The position numbers and the translations under genes were made by a program. Shown here piece after piece: positions 24,895 through 33,387 of a DNA stretch of 49,311 nucleotides. Source of the stretch: an uncultured Sulfitobacter sp. (GTDB lineage Bacteria; Pseudomonadota; Alphaproteobacteria; Rhodobacterales; Rhodobacteraceae); assembly GCA_947492925.1 (NCBI GenBank), contig CANLOQ010000012.1, positions 1-49,311 of the forward strand. The letters are read 5' to 3'. Position 1 is the first letter of the stretch; each line of letters starts with the position of its first letter. The notes under the pieces were generated by a model that saw only the letters and a list, made by a program, of their open reading frames with translations, did no database searches and was not told where the DNA came from.

Positions 24895-25686
24895 ATGAAC
24901 GGATCAGATGTAACGCGCGAATTGGGGGCGATGCTGCTGTCAGGCGGGGTTGAAGTGGTGGATTGCAGTGGCGTGCTGGGGCCGGAGACGCCAATCATCC
25001 AGTTGCCACCGGAATTTGCCAAACCGACGCCCAAGGTCGAGATTCACAAGATCAGCGAATACGACAATGACGGCCCGTTTTTCGCGTGGAACTGGATGGT
25101 GCTGGGCGAACATTCCGGCACACACTTTGACGCGCCGCACCACTGGATCACGGGCAAGGATTATCCCGACGGCTATACGGACCAGCTGGACGTGCAGCGG
25201 TTGGTGGCACCGGTGAATGTGATCGACTGTTCCAAGGAAAGTGCCGAGAACGAAGATTTCCTGCTGACCGCCGATGGGGTGAAAGCGTGGGAGAAAGAGC
25301 ACGGCGAGATCGGGGCAGGCGAATGGGTCGTCATGCGTACCGATTGGGATTCTCGTGTGGATGATGAAGACAAGTTCCTGAACACTGATGAAAACGGGCC
25401 ACATTCCCCCGGCCCGACGCCCGATTGTATCGAGTATCTGCTGAGCAAGAAAATCGTCGGTTGGGGCACGCAATGCATCGGCACCGATGCCGGGCAGGCG
25501 GGCGGGATGGAACCGCCGTATCCGGCGCATAACCTGCTGCACCGGGACAATTGCTTTGGTCTGGCGTCGCTGACCAACCTCAGCAAACTGCCCGCGAAAG
25601 GGGCGATCCTGATTGCCGCGCCGCTCAAGATCAAGGACGGCACAGGCTCACCGATCCGCGCGCTGGCACTGGTGCCCAAGGGGTAG
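24895..25686 (+). CDS. Cyclase-family metal-dependent hydrolase (kynurenine-formamidase superfamily)
   Basis: 263 residues from the ATG at 24895, with AGGGAGA just upstream; the frame extends back to 24841 without a ribosome site. The PF04199 signature HSGTHFDAPHHW is intact, giving His/Asp metal ligands, and further conserved patches are IGAGEWVVMRTDW and GTDAGQAGG. Members hydrolyse formylkynurenine, isatin or cyclic amides. First gene of a rightward operon with a CrtI-like oxidoreductase, MarR and IorAB. Its position suggests opening of a cyclic amide or removal of an N-acyl group before 2-oxoacid oxidation. The exact reaction is not determined. Confidence 0.88.
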   Translation: MNGSDVTRELGAMLLSGGVEVVDCSGVLGPETPIIQLPPEFAKPTPKVEIHKISEYDNDGPFFAWNWMVLGEHSGTHFDAPHHWITGKDYPDGYTDQLDVQRLVAPVNVIDCSKESAENEDFLLTADGVKAWEKEHGEIGAGEWVVMRTDWDSRVDDEDKFLNTDENGPHSPGPTPDCIEYLLSKKIVGWGTQCIGTDAGQAGGMEPPYPAHNLLHRDNCFGLASLTNLSKLPAKGAILIAAPLKIKDGTGSPIRALALVPKG

Positions 25687-25691
25687 GGCGC

Positions 25692-27251
25692 GTGGCGTCT
25701 TTTGATCATCTGATCATCGGGTCGGGCATCAATGCATTGGTGGCCGCCGCGATGCTGTCTCGTAAGGGCGACAGCGTGCTGGTCATCGAACGTGAGGACC
25801 GCATCGGCGGCTGTATGTACACCGATGAGATTACCGAGCCGGGGTTTCATCATGACGTGATGGCGGCGACCTTTGTGCTGTTCCTGACCGGGCCGGCGCA
25901 TGAGGCATTGGGGGAAGATCTTGGTAAACACGGGTTAGCGTTTTGCCATACCGACGCGCCGACAGCGGCGCTGCGGCCCAATGGCGAGGCGACCGTTCTG
26001 CGCACCAACCGCGACGCCAACGTCGCGGCCTTCAACGCGCTGGCGGCGGGGGACGGGGACCAGCACGCGGCGGATGTAAGCAGTGTGGAGCAGGACGCCG
26101 AGTTCATGTTCACGCTGCTAGGGGAGCAGTTGTTTTCTAAGAATATGGTCAAGCTGCTGGGCAAACAGGCCTGGAAAAAGGGCATGACCGAGATGAAGAC
26201 CTGGTTCGGCAACGCGATGGAACCCGCGCGCGGCTGGCTGGAAACGCGCTATGAGAGTGCGGTTGTTCAGGCGCTTTATGCGCCCTGGGTGCTGCATGTG
26301 GGGCTGACGCCCGAGGCGACCTATTCCGGCCAGATGGCGCGGGTCATCGCCTTTGCGCTTGAGGCGGCGGGCGCGCCGGTGATCAAGGGCGGGGCAGGGC
26401 AGGCGGCGGCGGCCTTCCGATCCCTGATCGAGGCGAACGGCGGGACGATCCGCACGGGCGTCGAGGCCACGAAGGTGCTGACGAAACGCGGCAAGGCCAT
26501 CGGGATTGAAACGGCGGATGATGAAACGATCCTGGCCAAGAATATCATTGCCAGCACAGCGCCGGGGCAGTTGTACGGAGAGCTTTTGCGCGATGAGTCG
26601 TTGGAAGAGCCGACGAAGAAATTCCGCCACGGGCGCGGCAATTTCCAACTGCACTTCGCGCTGGATGGTCAGCCCGTATGGGTGGCCGACGGGCTGAAGG
26701 ATGTGGCGCTGATCCATCTGGCGGATGGGGTCGATTCAGTCTCTAAATCGTGCAATGAGGCCGAGCGTGGCATGCTGCCGGAGACGCCGACAATTTGCGT
26801 GGGCCAGCCGCACCGGCTTGACCCGTCGCGTTGTCCGGAGGGCAAGGGCATCCTGTGGCTGCAAATCCCCGACGCGCCACGCGTGATCAAAGGCGATGCA
26901 GCAGGCGAGATCGAGACAGAGGCGGCATGGACCGAGGCGATGCGCGAGGCCTATGCAGACCGGATTGAGGGGATACTGGCCAAGCACATCCGCAACTGGG
27001 ATGCGATCAAGCTGAAGCGGCGCGCCTATTCGCCCGCTGATTTGCAGGCGATGAACGTGAACCTTGTGGGCGGTGATCCTTATGGCGGGGCCTGCACGCT
27101 GGATCAGTTCTTTGTCTGGCGGCCTTATGCCACACAGATCAACAACGGCACGCCGGTTAAGAACCTGTATCACATCGGGGCGTCGACCCATCCCGGCCCG
27201 GGGCTTGGCGGTGGCTCTGGGTTGAACGTGGCAAAGGCGTTGGGTGCATGA
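25692..27251 (+). CDS. FAD-dependent oxidoreductase, CrtI/PYROXD2-like (paralogue B)
   Basis: 519 residues from GTG at 25692, 5 bp after the cyclase stop. The open frame continues upstream into the cyclase gene but the Rossmann motif HLIIGSGINALVAAAML begins right after this GTG. The C-terminal flavin motif is NLYHIGASTHPGPGLGGGSG. It is a paralogue of the divergent oxidoreductase at 23213-24793; the two bracket the cyclase gene and may act in sequence or as a heteromer. It overlaps marR by 4 bp. Confidence 0.88.
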   Translation: MASFDHLIIGSGINALVAAAMLSRKGDSVLVIEREDRIGGCMYTDEITEPGFHHDVMAATFVLFLTGPAHEALGEDLGKHGLAFCHTDAPTAALRPNGEATVLRTNRDANVAAFNALAAGDGDQHAADVSSVEQDAEFMFTLLGEQLFSKNMVKLLGKQAWKKGMTEMKTWFGNAMEPARGWLETRYESAVVQALYAPWVLHVGLTPEATYSGQMARVIAFALEAAGAPVIKGGAGQAAAAFRSLIEANGGTIRTGVEATKVLTKRGKAIGIETADDETILAKNIIASTAPGQLYGELLRDESLEEPTKKFRHGRGNFQLHFALDGQPVWVADGLKDVALIHLADGVDSVSKSCNEAERGMLPETPTICVGQPHRLDPSRCPEGKGILWLQIPDAPRVIKGDAAGEIETEAAWTEAMREAYADRIEGILAKHIRNWDAIKLKRRAYSPADLQAMNVNLVGGDPYGGACTLDQFFVWRPYATQINNGTPVKNLYHIGASTHPGPGLGGGSGLNVAKALGA

Positions 27252-27727
27252 ACAAACCGGGAAAGATCACAGGAGACGCGCCGCGACTGGGCGAAATGGG
27301 GCTGGAGAATTTCGCGCCCTATCTGATGAACCGGATCATCGGACGCTATAACGCGGCACTGTCGAGTGAGATGGCAGAACTGGGTCTGACCACGCCGCAG
27401 ATGCGGTCGCTGGCGGTGCTTAGCGTGATTGACGGTATCCTGATCCGCGAGTTGGCGGTCTATGCGGTGGTGCAACAATCGACCCTAAGCAGGGCATTAG
27501 ATACGCTGGACCAGAATGGAATGGTGCGCCGCGAGACGGACGAACAGGACAGCCGCGCCACCCGAGTGTTCATCACGGACGCGGGGCGGGAGGCTTATGA
27601 GCGTCTTTGGCCGCATATGTCAGATGCTTATGAGGCGATGTTCAAAGGGATTGATGCGGCGGAAAAGCGGGCCTTTGTCGGGACGCTGCAAACCATTCTG
27701 CGCAACATCCGTAAACACGATTTCTAA
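27248..27727 (+). CDS. MarR-family transcriptional regulator
   Basis: 159 residues; ATGA overlap with the upstream oxidoreductase gene. The winged helix-turn-helix is seen at LTTPQMRSLAVLSVIDG and VVQQSTLSRALDTLDQNGMV, with the wing RRETDEQDSRATRVFITDAG. MarR proteins are usually repressors released by a small aromatic or phenolic ligand. Its location inside the operon points to control of the cyclase/IorAB arm and probably the divergent transporter arm. Confidence 0.93.
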   Translation: MNKPGKITGDAPRLGEMGLENFAPYLMNRIIGRYNAALSSEMAELGLTTPQMRSLAVLSVIDGILIRELAVYAVVQQSTLSRALDTLDQNGMVRRETDEQDSRATRVFITDAGREAYERLWPHMSDAYEAMFKGIDAAEKRAFVGTLQTILRNIRKHDF

Positions 27728-27736
27728 GGGGACGGC

Positions 27737-29887
27737 ATGGCAGAGCGTTCGTTCAAGGCCGAGGTAGAGCATCTGCGCAAGGGGGATGGCGACGTCTTTA
27801 CCGGCGAAGGGATTCTGGCGATCACCAAGGCGCTTTTGGAAAACGGTGTTGGCTATGTGGGCGGCTATCAGGGTGCGCCGATCAGCCATCTGATGGATGT
27901 GCTGGCCGACGCCGAAGAGCTGATGGGCGAGCTGGGCGTGCGGTTTGAAGCGAACGCCAGCGAGGCGGCGGCGGCGGCGATGCTGGCGGCGAGTGTTCAT
28001 TATCCCATCCGCGGTGCGGTAACGTTCAAGGGGCCTGTGGGCGTGAACGTAGCATCGGATGCCTTGGCAAATCTTTGCTCCAGCGGGGTGAATGGCGGCG
28101 CGTTGATTATCGTGGGAGAAGACTACGGCGAAGGCTCCTCGATCATGCAGGAACGCTCTCACGGATTCGCGATGAAGTCGCAATTCTGGATGTTGGACCC
28201 ACGCCCGAACCTGCCGTCGATCACCAAGGCCGTGAAGGACGGGTTCGAATTGAGCGAGGCGAGCAATACGCCCGTGATGCTGATGGTCCGGATCAGATCG
28301 TGTCACGTGACGGGAAGTTTCGAAACCCGCGATAACGTGCCACCGCCCTTGAGCGTGAAGGAAGCGATTGCCAATCCGCAGTCCGATTTCAACCGCGTCG
28401 TGCTGCCGCCGATGTCCTATGTACACGAACAAGACAAGATCAAGAACCGCTGGCCCGCCGCCGAAAAGTTCATCATGGAAAACGGTCTGAACGAGGTGTT
28501 CGGGCCAAAGGATGCCAAGCTGGGCATCGTGGTGCAGGGGGGCATGTACAACGGCGTGATCCGCGCGTTGCAACGGCTGGGGCTGGCGGATGTGTACGGG
28601 CAATCGGAAATCCCGATCTATTGTCTGAACGTCACTTATCCCATTGTCAGAGACGAATTTGATGCCTTCTGTGCGGGCAAGGATCATGTGTTGGTGGTTG
28701 AGGAAGGCCAGCCGGAACACATTGAGCAGATGCTGGGGAATTTCCTCTATAAAGCGGGTGCCAAGCTGAAGCTTTATGGCAAGGACGTGCTGCCGATGGC
28801 GGGAGAATACACTGGTCAGGTAATGCTGGACGGGGTGACAGCGTTTCTGAAAAAAGCTGCGCCCGATATGCTGCCGGGGCAGGTGCGCGCGCCGAACCAA
28901 GAGGCACCGGCGATCCCTGATCTGAGCAAGACCGTGCCGATCCGCCCGCCCGGGTTTTGCACCGGTTGTCCCGAGCGCCCGATCTTTGCCGGCATGAAAC
29001 TGGTGGAGCAGGAGTTGGGCAAGCATCAGATCACCGGCGATATCGGTTGCCATCTGTTCGGATCGCTGCCGCCGTTCGAGATTGGCGGCGCGACGATGGG
29101 GTATGGTCTGGGGCCAGCGGCGAACGCGGCGTTCGATGGCGGCGGGGAGCGGCGGGCGATTTCCATGCTGGGCGACGGCGGGTTCTGGCACAACGGGCTT
29201 TCCAGTTCGATCGGGAACATGGTGTTCAACAAATCCGACAACGTGGTCGTGATCGTTGATAACTATTATTCTGCTGCGACGGGGGGGCAGGATGTGCTTT
29301 CATCCCGCGCGCATAATGACACCAAGGCGACGAACAATCCGATTTCTGCGGCGCTCAAGGGTGTTGGGGTGGAGTGGATAAGGCAGATTGATCACACCTA
29401 TGATGTAGGCAAGGTGCGCGACACGGTGCGGGAGGCTTTGACCACACATTTCAAAGGACCGAAGGTGATTGTCGCCTCATCGGAATGTATGCTCAACAAA
29501 CAACGACGCGAAAAGCCGATCCGCAACAAGGCGATCAAGGAAGGGCGGCGCGTGGATGTGCCGCGCTTTGGTGTGGATGCAGATGTCTGCACGGGCGATC
29601 ACGCCTGTATCCGGCTTTCGGGCTGTCCGTCGCTGTCGCTGAAACGGCTGGACGATCCGCTGCGCGACGATCCGATTGCGCATATTGATCAGACCTGTGT
29701 GGGCTGTGGCAATTGCGGCGAGGTGGCGGATGCTGCGGTGCTGTGCCCGTCGTTTTACCGGGCGGATGTGGTGCATAACCCCGGCGGGTTCGAGACGTGG
29801 CGTGCGGGCCTGCGCGCACGTGTGATCGGCTGGTTGCAGCGGCGGCGCGACGCCCGGCGGGTGCGGATGCAGGACGCGCCGGCATGA
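27737..29887 (+). CDS. iorA: Indolepyruvate:ferredoxin oxidoreductase, alpha subunit with ferredoxin domain
   Basis: 716 residues. Order: an N-terminal pyruvate:ferredoxin-oxidoreductase-type pyrimidine domain (EGILAITKALLENGVGYVGG), a middle domain, the TPP domain (GDGGFWHNGLSSSIGN ending near VVIVDN at residues ~475-505), and a ferredoxin tail with two [4Fe-4S] motifs. The first motif reads CTGDHACIRLSGCP with Asp621 at the usual second Cys; the second, C654-VGC-GNC, is normal. It oxidatively decarboxylates aryl pyruvates to aryl-acetyl-CoA, reducing ferredoxin. It is cotranslated with the beta subunit (ATGA). Whether the substrate is indole-, phenyl- or another pyruvate is not visible. Confidence 0.92.
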   Translation: MAERSFKAEVEHLRKGDGDVFTGEGILAITKALLENGVGYVGGYQGAPISHLMDVLADAEELMGELGVRFEANASEAAAAAMLAASVHYPIRGAVTFKGPVGVNVASDALANLCSSGVNGGALIIVGEDYGEGSSIMQERSHGFAMKSQFWMLDPRPNLPSITKAVKDGFELSEASNTPVMLMVRIRSCHVTGSFETRDNVPPPLSVKEAIANPQSDFNRVVLPPMSYVHEQDKIKNRWPAAEKFIMENGLNEVFGPKDAKLGIVVQGGMYNGVIRALQRLGLADVYGQSEIPIYCLNVTYPIVRDEFDAFCAGKDHVLVVEEGQPEHIEQMLGNFLYKAGAKLKLYGKDVLPMAGEYTGQVMLDGVTAFLKKAAPDMLPGQVRAPNQEAPAIPDLSKTVPIRPPGFCTGCPERPIFAGMKLVEQELGKHQITGDIGCHLFGSLPPFEIGGATMGYGLGPAANAAFDGGGERRAISMLGDGGFWHNGLSSSIGNMVFNKSDNVVVIVDNYYSAATGGQDVLSSRAHNDTKATNNPISAALKGVGVEWIRQIDHTYDVGKVRDTVREALTTHFKGPKVIVASSECMLNKQRREKPIRNKAIKEGRRVDVPRFGVDADVCTGDHACIRLSGCPSLSLKRLDDPLRDDPIAHIDQTCVGCGNCGEVADAAVLCPSFYRADVVHNPGGFETWRAGLRARVIGWLQRRRDARRVRMQDAPA

Positions 29888-31419
29888 ATATGGTCTTGCC
29901 CCGGAAAACGCCCGATGCGCGGGTCGCGCAGATCACCAAGCTGGCGGTGATGGCCGTGGGCGGGCAGGGCGGCGGCGTGCTGACCAGCTGGATCGAGGTG
30001 GTGGCGCGGGCGCAGGGGTATTCGTGTCAGGCGACCAGCGTAGCAGGCGTATCGCAGCGGACGGGCGCCACGATATACTACGTCGAGATGATCGAAGGTG
30101 TGGACCGGCAACCGGTGTTCGCGCTGGCCCCGTCTGCGGGTGATGTGGACGTGCTGATCGCCGCCGAGATGATGGAGGTGGGCCGCGCCATCATTCGCGG
30201 TTTTGTCACGCCGGACCGCACCGTGCTGATCGGATCGACCCATCGGGCGCTGGCAGTGTCAGAGAAAACGATGCCGGGCGACGGGATTGCCGATGCGGAC
30301 GAGGTGAAGGCGGCGGCAGAGATTGCGGCGCAGCAATTGATTTTGGCGGATATGGACAGGTTGGCGGTTGACCAGGGTTCCGTGATTTCCGCGAGCCTGT
30401 TTGGTGCCTTGGCGGGATCAGGGGCGCTGCCGTTTCCGCGCGAGGCCTATGAGGACGCGATCCGCGCCAGCGGCAAAGGTGTTGATGCGTCCTTGCGCGC
30501 GTTTGCAGCGGGATTTGATACCGCCCGAAACGGGGACACGCCGGAAGAAGAGCCGGAGGACACACCGCCGCTTGAATTGGTTGGTCCGGCGCGCGAGATG
30601 GGCAAGTGGCAGGCGCTGGTCGCGCGGACCGAAAGCTTGCCCAAACCGGTGCAGGAGATGGCACGGGCCGGGTTGATGAAGGTCGTGGATTTTCAGGATT
30701 GTGCCTACGGTGGGCAATACCTTGACCGGTTGGAACAGATCATCGCGCGGGACGAGGCGGCGCAAAGCTGGGCGCTGTCAACGGCAGCCGCAAAATACAT
30801 CGCAAACGCGATGGCCTATGATGACATCATTCGGGTGGCCGATCTGAAAACGCGCCAACCGCGCCTGACCCGCATCCGCGCGGAAATGGGGGCAGGGGAG
30901 GCCAATCTGGTCGAGCTGACAGAGTTCTTTCACCCCCGTGCCGAGGAAATCGCCAGTCTGATGCCCGCCGGTATGGGCGCGCGGTGGGAAGCGAACCCCA
31001 AGCGGATGGCGCTGTTGAACCGACTATTTAGCAAGGGGCGGCGGCTGCGCACGCATACGCTGCGGTCCTTTGTGATGCTTCATTTTCTGGGGGGGCTGAA
31101 AAACTACCGGATGAAGACCCGGCGCCACGAGGTAGAGGCCGCACATCTGGATGCATGGTTGAGCGATAGCCTTGCGGTGTTGGAAAGCGACTATGCGCTG
31201 GCGGTGGAGATGGTCAAAAACCGACGTCTGATCAAAGGGTATTCGGACACTCACGCAAGGGGTCTGACGAAGTTTGGCACCGTCATGGGCGCGGCGGCCC
31301 TTCTGGAAGGGCGCGAGGATGCCGCCGACTGGATGCGCCGCCTGCGCGAGGCGGCCTTGCAGGATCCCGATGGTACCGCGCTGGAAGGCGCGTTGAAAAC
31401 GGTGCGCAGTTTCGTCTGA
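29884..31419 (+). CDS. iorB: Indolepyruvate:ferredoxin oxidoreductase, beta subunit with DUF6537-type extension
   Basis: 511 residues from the ATG at 29884 (the frame is open upstream to 29797 within iorA). The N-terminal ~200 residues are the gamma-type 2-oxoacid oxidoreductase domain (KLAVMAVGGQGGGVLTSWIE, ATSVAGVSQRTGATIYYVE). The remaining ~300 residues are the extra helical domain found in the long proteobacterial IorB. It forms the functional enzyme with IorA. Its stop is followed by paired stem-loops at 31447-31494. Confidence 0.9.
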   Translation: MNMVLPRKTPDARVAQITKLAVMAVGGQGGGVLTSWIEVVARAQGYSCQATSVAGVSQRTGATIYYVEMIEGVDRQPVFALAPSAGDVDVLIAAEMMEVGRAIIRGFVTPDRTVLIGSTHRALAVSEKTMPGDGIADADEVKAAAEIAAQQLILADMDRLAVDQGSVISASLFGALAGSGALPFPREAYEDAIRASGKGVDASLRAFAAGFDTARNGDTPEEEPEDTPPLELVGPAREMGKWQALVARTESLPKPVQEMARAGLMKVVDFQDCAYGGQYLDRLEQIIARDEAAQSWALSTAAAKYIANAMAYDDIIRVADLKTRQPRLTRIRAEMGAGEANLVELTEFFHPRAEEIASLMPAGMGARWEANPKRMALLNRLFSKGRRLRTHTLRSFVMLHFLGGLKNYRMKTRRHEVEAAHLDAWLSDSLAVLESDYALAVEMVKNRRLIKGYSDTHARGLTKFGTVMGAAALLEGREDAADWMRRLREAALQDPDGTALEGALKTVRSFV

Positions 31420-31446
31420 TGGGGCGTGACTGCCCCGTCGTTTGGT

Positions 31447-31494
31447 GGCATCAAAAGGGGTATGATCCGTTTGATGCCTGCATTCCCCCTTTTT
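31447..31494 (+). terminator. Overlapping stem-loops after iorB: terminator, possibly attenuator-like
   Basis: Stem 1: GGCATCAAA (31447-31455) with TTTGATGCC (31470-31478). Stem 2: AAAAGGGG (31453-31460) with CCCCTTTT (31486-31493), followed by T. The two share bases 31453-31455 and so compete. Stem 2 ends in a T-run and resembles a rho-independent terminator for iorAB. The competing stem suggests possible conditional read-through into ispD. Confidence 0.45.
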
Positions 31495-31517
31495 CCTGAC
31501 CGGCCGGTCTGCACCTG

Positions 31518-32213
31518 ATGCGGGTGGCGGTTTTGATTGTGGCGGCGGGACGCGGGCGGCGCTTTGGGTCCGAAACGCCAAAGCAATACGTGCCGATTGC
31601 CGGCATCTGTGCGTTGCGGCGTTGTCTGGATACTTTCCTGAGCCTTGAGAGCACCGCGATGGTGCAGGTGGTGATCCACCCCGATGATATCGCGACCTAT
31701 GGTGCGGCAGTTGCGGGGGCGGATGATGCGCGATTGTTGCCTGCAGTGCCCGGGGCGGACACACGGGCGCAATCAGTCACCTGTGGGTTGCGCGCGCTGG
31801 AACCGCACGCGCCCGATGTGGTGCTGGTGCATGATGCCGCGCGCCCGTTTGTGACGCCGCGTGTGATTGGTGATGTTCTGGCCGCCCTTGAGACATGTGA
31901 GGCCGCCTTTGCGGCGCTGCCCGTGGTGGACGCGCTGTGGCAGTCAAACGGCGACAAGGCCACCCATCCGGTGCCTCGTGACGGATTGTGGCGCGCGCAA
32001 ACCCCGCAGGGCTTTGCCTTTGACGCGCTGCTTGGGGCACATCTGGCCTATACCGGTGATGCCGCCGACGATGTCGAGATTGCGCGCGCGATGGGGATGG
32101 AGGTGCAGCTGGTCACCGGGGACGCGGTGAATTTCAAAGTGACAACGCCCGATGATCTGGCCCGGGCCGAAGACCATTTGGCGCAGTGGAACCAGCGCAG
32201 CACCGATGCCTGA
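31518..32213 (+). CDS. ispD: 2-C-methyl-D-erythritol 4-phosphate cytidylyltransferase (stand-alone IspD)
   Basis: 231 residues. Family motifs are intact: AAGRGRRFGSETPKQY with the CTP-binding Lys, VHDAARPFV and RAQTPQGFAFD. The enzyme couples methylerythritol phosphate with CTP in the non-mevalonate isoprenoid pathway. Many alphaproteobacteria encode a fused IspDF; here there is no IspF domain and no other isoprenoid gene. Carriage of a normally essential housekeeping gene on a catabolic plasmid is unusual, and it may be the sole or an extra copy. No clear ribosome site precedes the ATG. Confidence 0.92.
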   Translation: MRVAVLIVAAGRGRRFGSETPKQYVPIAGICALRRCLDTFLSLESTAMVQVVIHPDDIATYGAAVAGADDARLLPAVPGADTRAQSVTCGLRALEPHAPDVVLVHDAARPFVTPRVIGDVLAALETCEAAFAALPVVDALWQSNGDKATHPVPRDGLWRAQTPQGFAFDALLGAHLAYTGDAADDVEIARAMGMEVQLVTGDAVNFKVTTPDDLARAEDHLAQWNQRSTDA

Positions 32214-32307
32214 GAAAAAAGGTAGCCCGATGCCCGCGTTCGTGCAAAACTGCCACCTGATTTAAGCATTCATTTCCCGGCATTATTTTAGCCCATCGGA
32301 GGAAACA

Positions 32308-33387
32308 ATGATTTTTACAGCATTTCTGCGCCGTCTTTCCCTTGGCTTTTTGGTGGTCTGTGCGATGGCCCTGACGGGGCTTGCCCCCGTGGCGCAGGCA
32401 CAGGGCGATCCGTTTGCGGGCGGCTGGACCCTGCAACCCGAGATGTCGAACCTGAATTTTCAGTCGGTCAAGAAGCAGACAGTTGTTGAATCAAGCAGCT
32501 TTGCCACGTTGGAAGGCACCATCAGCCCCGGCGGCGCGACCGAAGTGCGGGTGTTGCTGGATTCCGTTGATACCAAGATTGATCTGCGTAACGTGCGCAT
32601 GCGTTTCCTGTTTTTCGAGACGTTCAAATTTCCCACTGCCACGATCACATCGCAGATTGATGCGGGGTTTCTGAATGATCTGGCGGCTGTGCGGCGCAAG
32701 ACAGTGCCTGTCAGCTATACGATGGATTTGCACGGCGTGACCAAAACCTATGACGCGCAGGTCGCCGTGACCCTGCTGAGCGAGGATCTGGTTTCAGTGG
32801 CCAGCACCACGCCGATTTCGGTCAGCGTGGCGGATTTTGATCTGTTGGGCGGTCTGGAAAAGCTGCAGGAAGCGGCGAATGTGACGATCATCCCGTCCGC
32901 CACCGTGTCGTTTGATTTTGTCTTTGCCCGCAACAGCACCACAGCCGCAGCGGCCCCTGCGCAGACAGCCGTTGCAAACCCCGCGTCGGTGGCGCTTGAA
33001 GCTGAGGGAGATTTTGACCGTGCGGCTTGCAAGGGCCGGTTCGAGATTCTGTCGCGTACGGGAAATATCTATTTCACCTCCGGCAGTTCCCGGCTTGACC
33101 CGAAATCGGCACCTTTGCTGGACAGTCTGGCCAACATCGTGTCGCGCTGTCCCGATATGGTGATTGAAGTGGGCGGGCACACGGATTCAGTGGGCAGCAC
33201 GGCCACCAATGAACGGTTGTCGGTGGCGCGGGCGCAATCGGTCACGCGCTATCTGCTGGAGCGTGATCTGAGCCGTGATGTACTGGTTGCTAAAGGCTAT
33301 GGTGAAAGCACCCCGATCGCGAGCAATGACACCAGAGAAGGGCGCTGGAAAAATCGCCGGATCGAATTCAAGGTGCTGAGCAACTGA
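32308..33387 (+). CDS. Secreted YceI-domain / OmpA-like (peptidoglycan-binding) fusion protein
   Basis: 359 residues with a clear CGGAGGAAACA ribosome site. A Sec signal peptide ends near APVAQAQ (residues ~31-33). Residues ~36-210 are a YceI-like lipocalin-type beta barrel (WTLQPEMSNLNFQSVKK, VPVSYTMDLHGVTKTY). Residues ~245-358 are an OmpA C-terminal domain (ILSRTGNIYFTSGSSRLDP, VEVGGHTDSVGSTATNERLS, KNRRIEF), which binds diaminopimelate in peptidoglycan. It is coupled to the caspase-like gene by a TGATG overlap. YceI proteins bind isoprenoid or amphiphilic ligands; the neighbouring ispD may be coincidence. Role inferred: a wall-attached periplasmic ligand binder. Confidence 0.88.
   Translation: MIFTAFLRRLSLGFLVVCAMALTGLAPVAQAQGDPFAGGWTLQPEMSNLNFQSVKKQTVVESSSFATLEGTISPGGATEVRVLLDSVDTKIDLRNVRMRFLFFETFKFPTATITSQIDAGFLNDLAAVRRKTVPVSYTMDLHGVTKTYDAQVAVTLLSEDLVSVASTTPISVSVADFDLLGGLEKLQEAANVTIIPSATVSFDFVFARNSTTAAAAPAQTAVANPASVALEAEGDFDRAACKGRFEILSRTGNIYFTSGSSRLDPKSAPLLDSLANIVSRCPDMVIEVGGHTDSVGSTATNERLSVARAQSVTRYLLERDLSRDVLVAKGYGESTPIASNDTREGRWKNRRIEFKVLSN

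Noticed and set aside
12932-25686. Kynurenine pathway (kynU and kynB) reading of the class V PLP enzyme and the cyclase
   Set aside because: Both belong to superfamilies with many reactions, they are 12 kb apart in different operons, and no tryptophan dioxygenase is present.
23213-27251. Carotenoid biosynthesis because of two CrtI-like genes
   Set aside because: No crtB, crtE or other carotenoid gene is near; the PYROXD2-like subgroup is broader. ispD at 31518 is in a different transcription unit.
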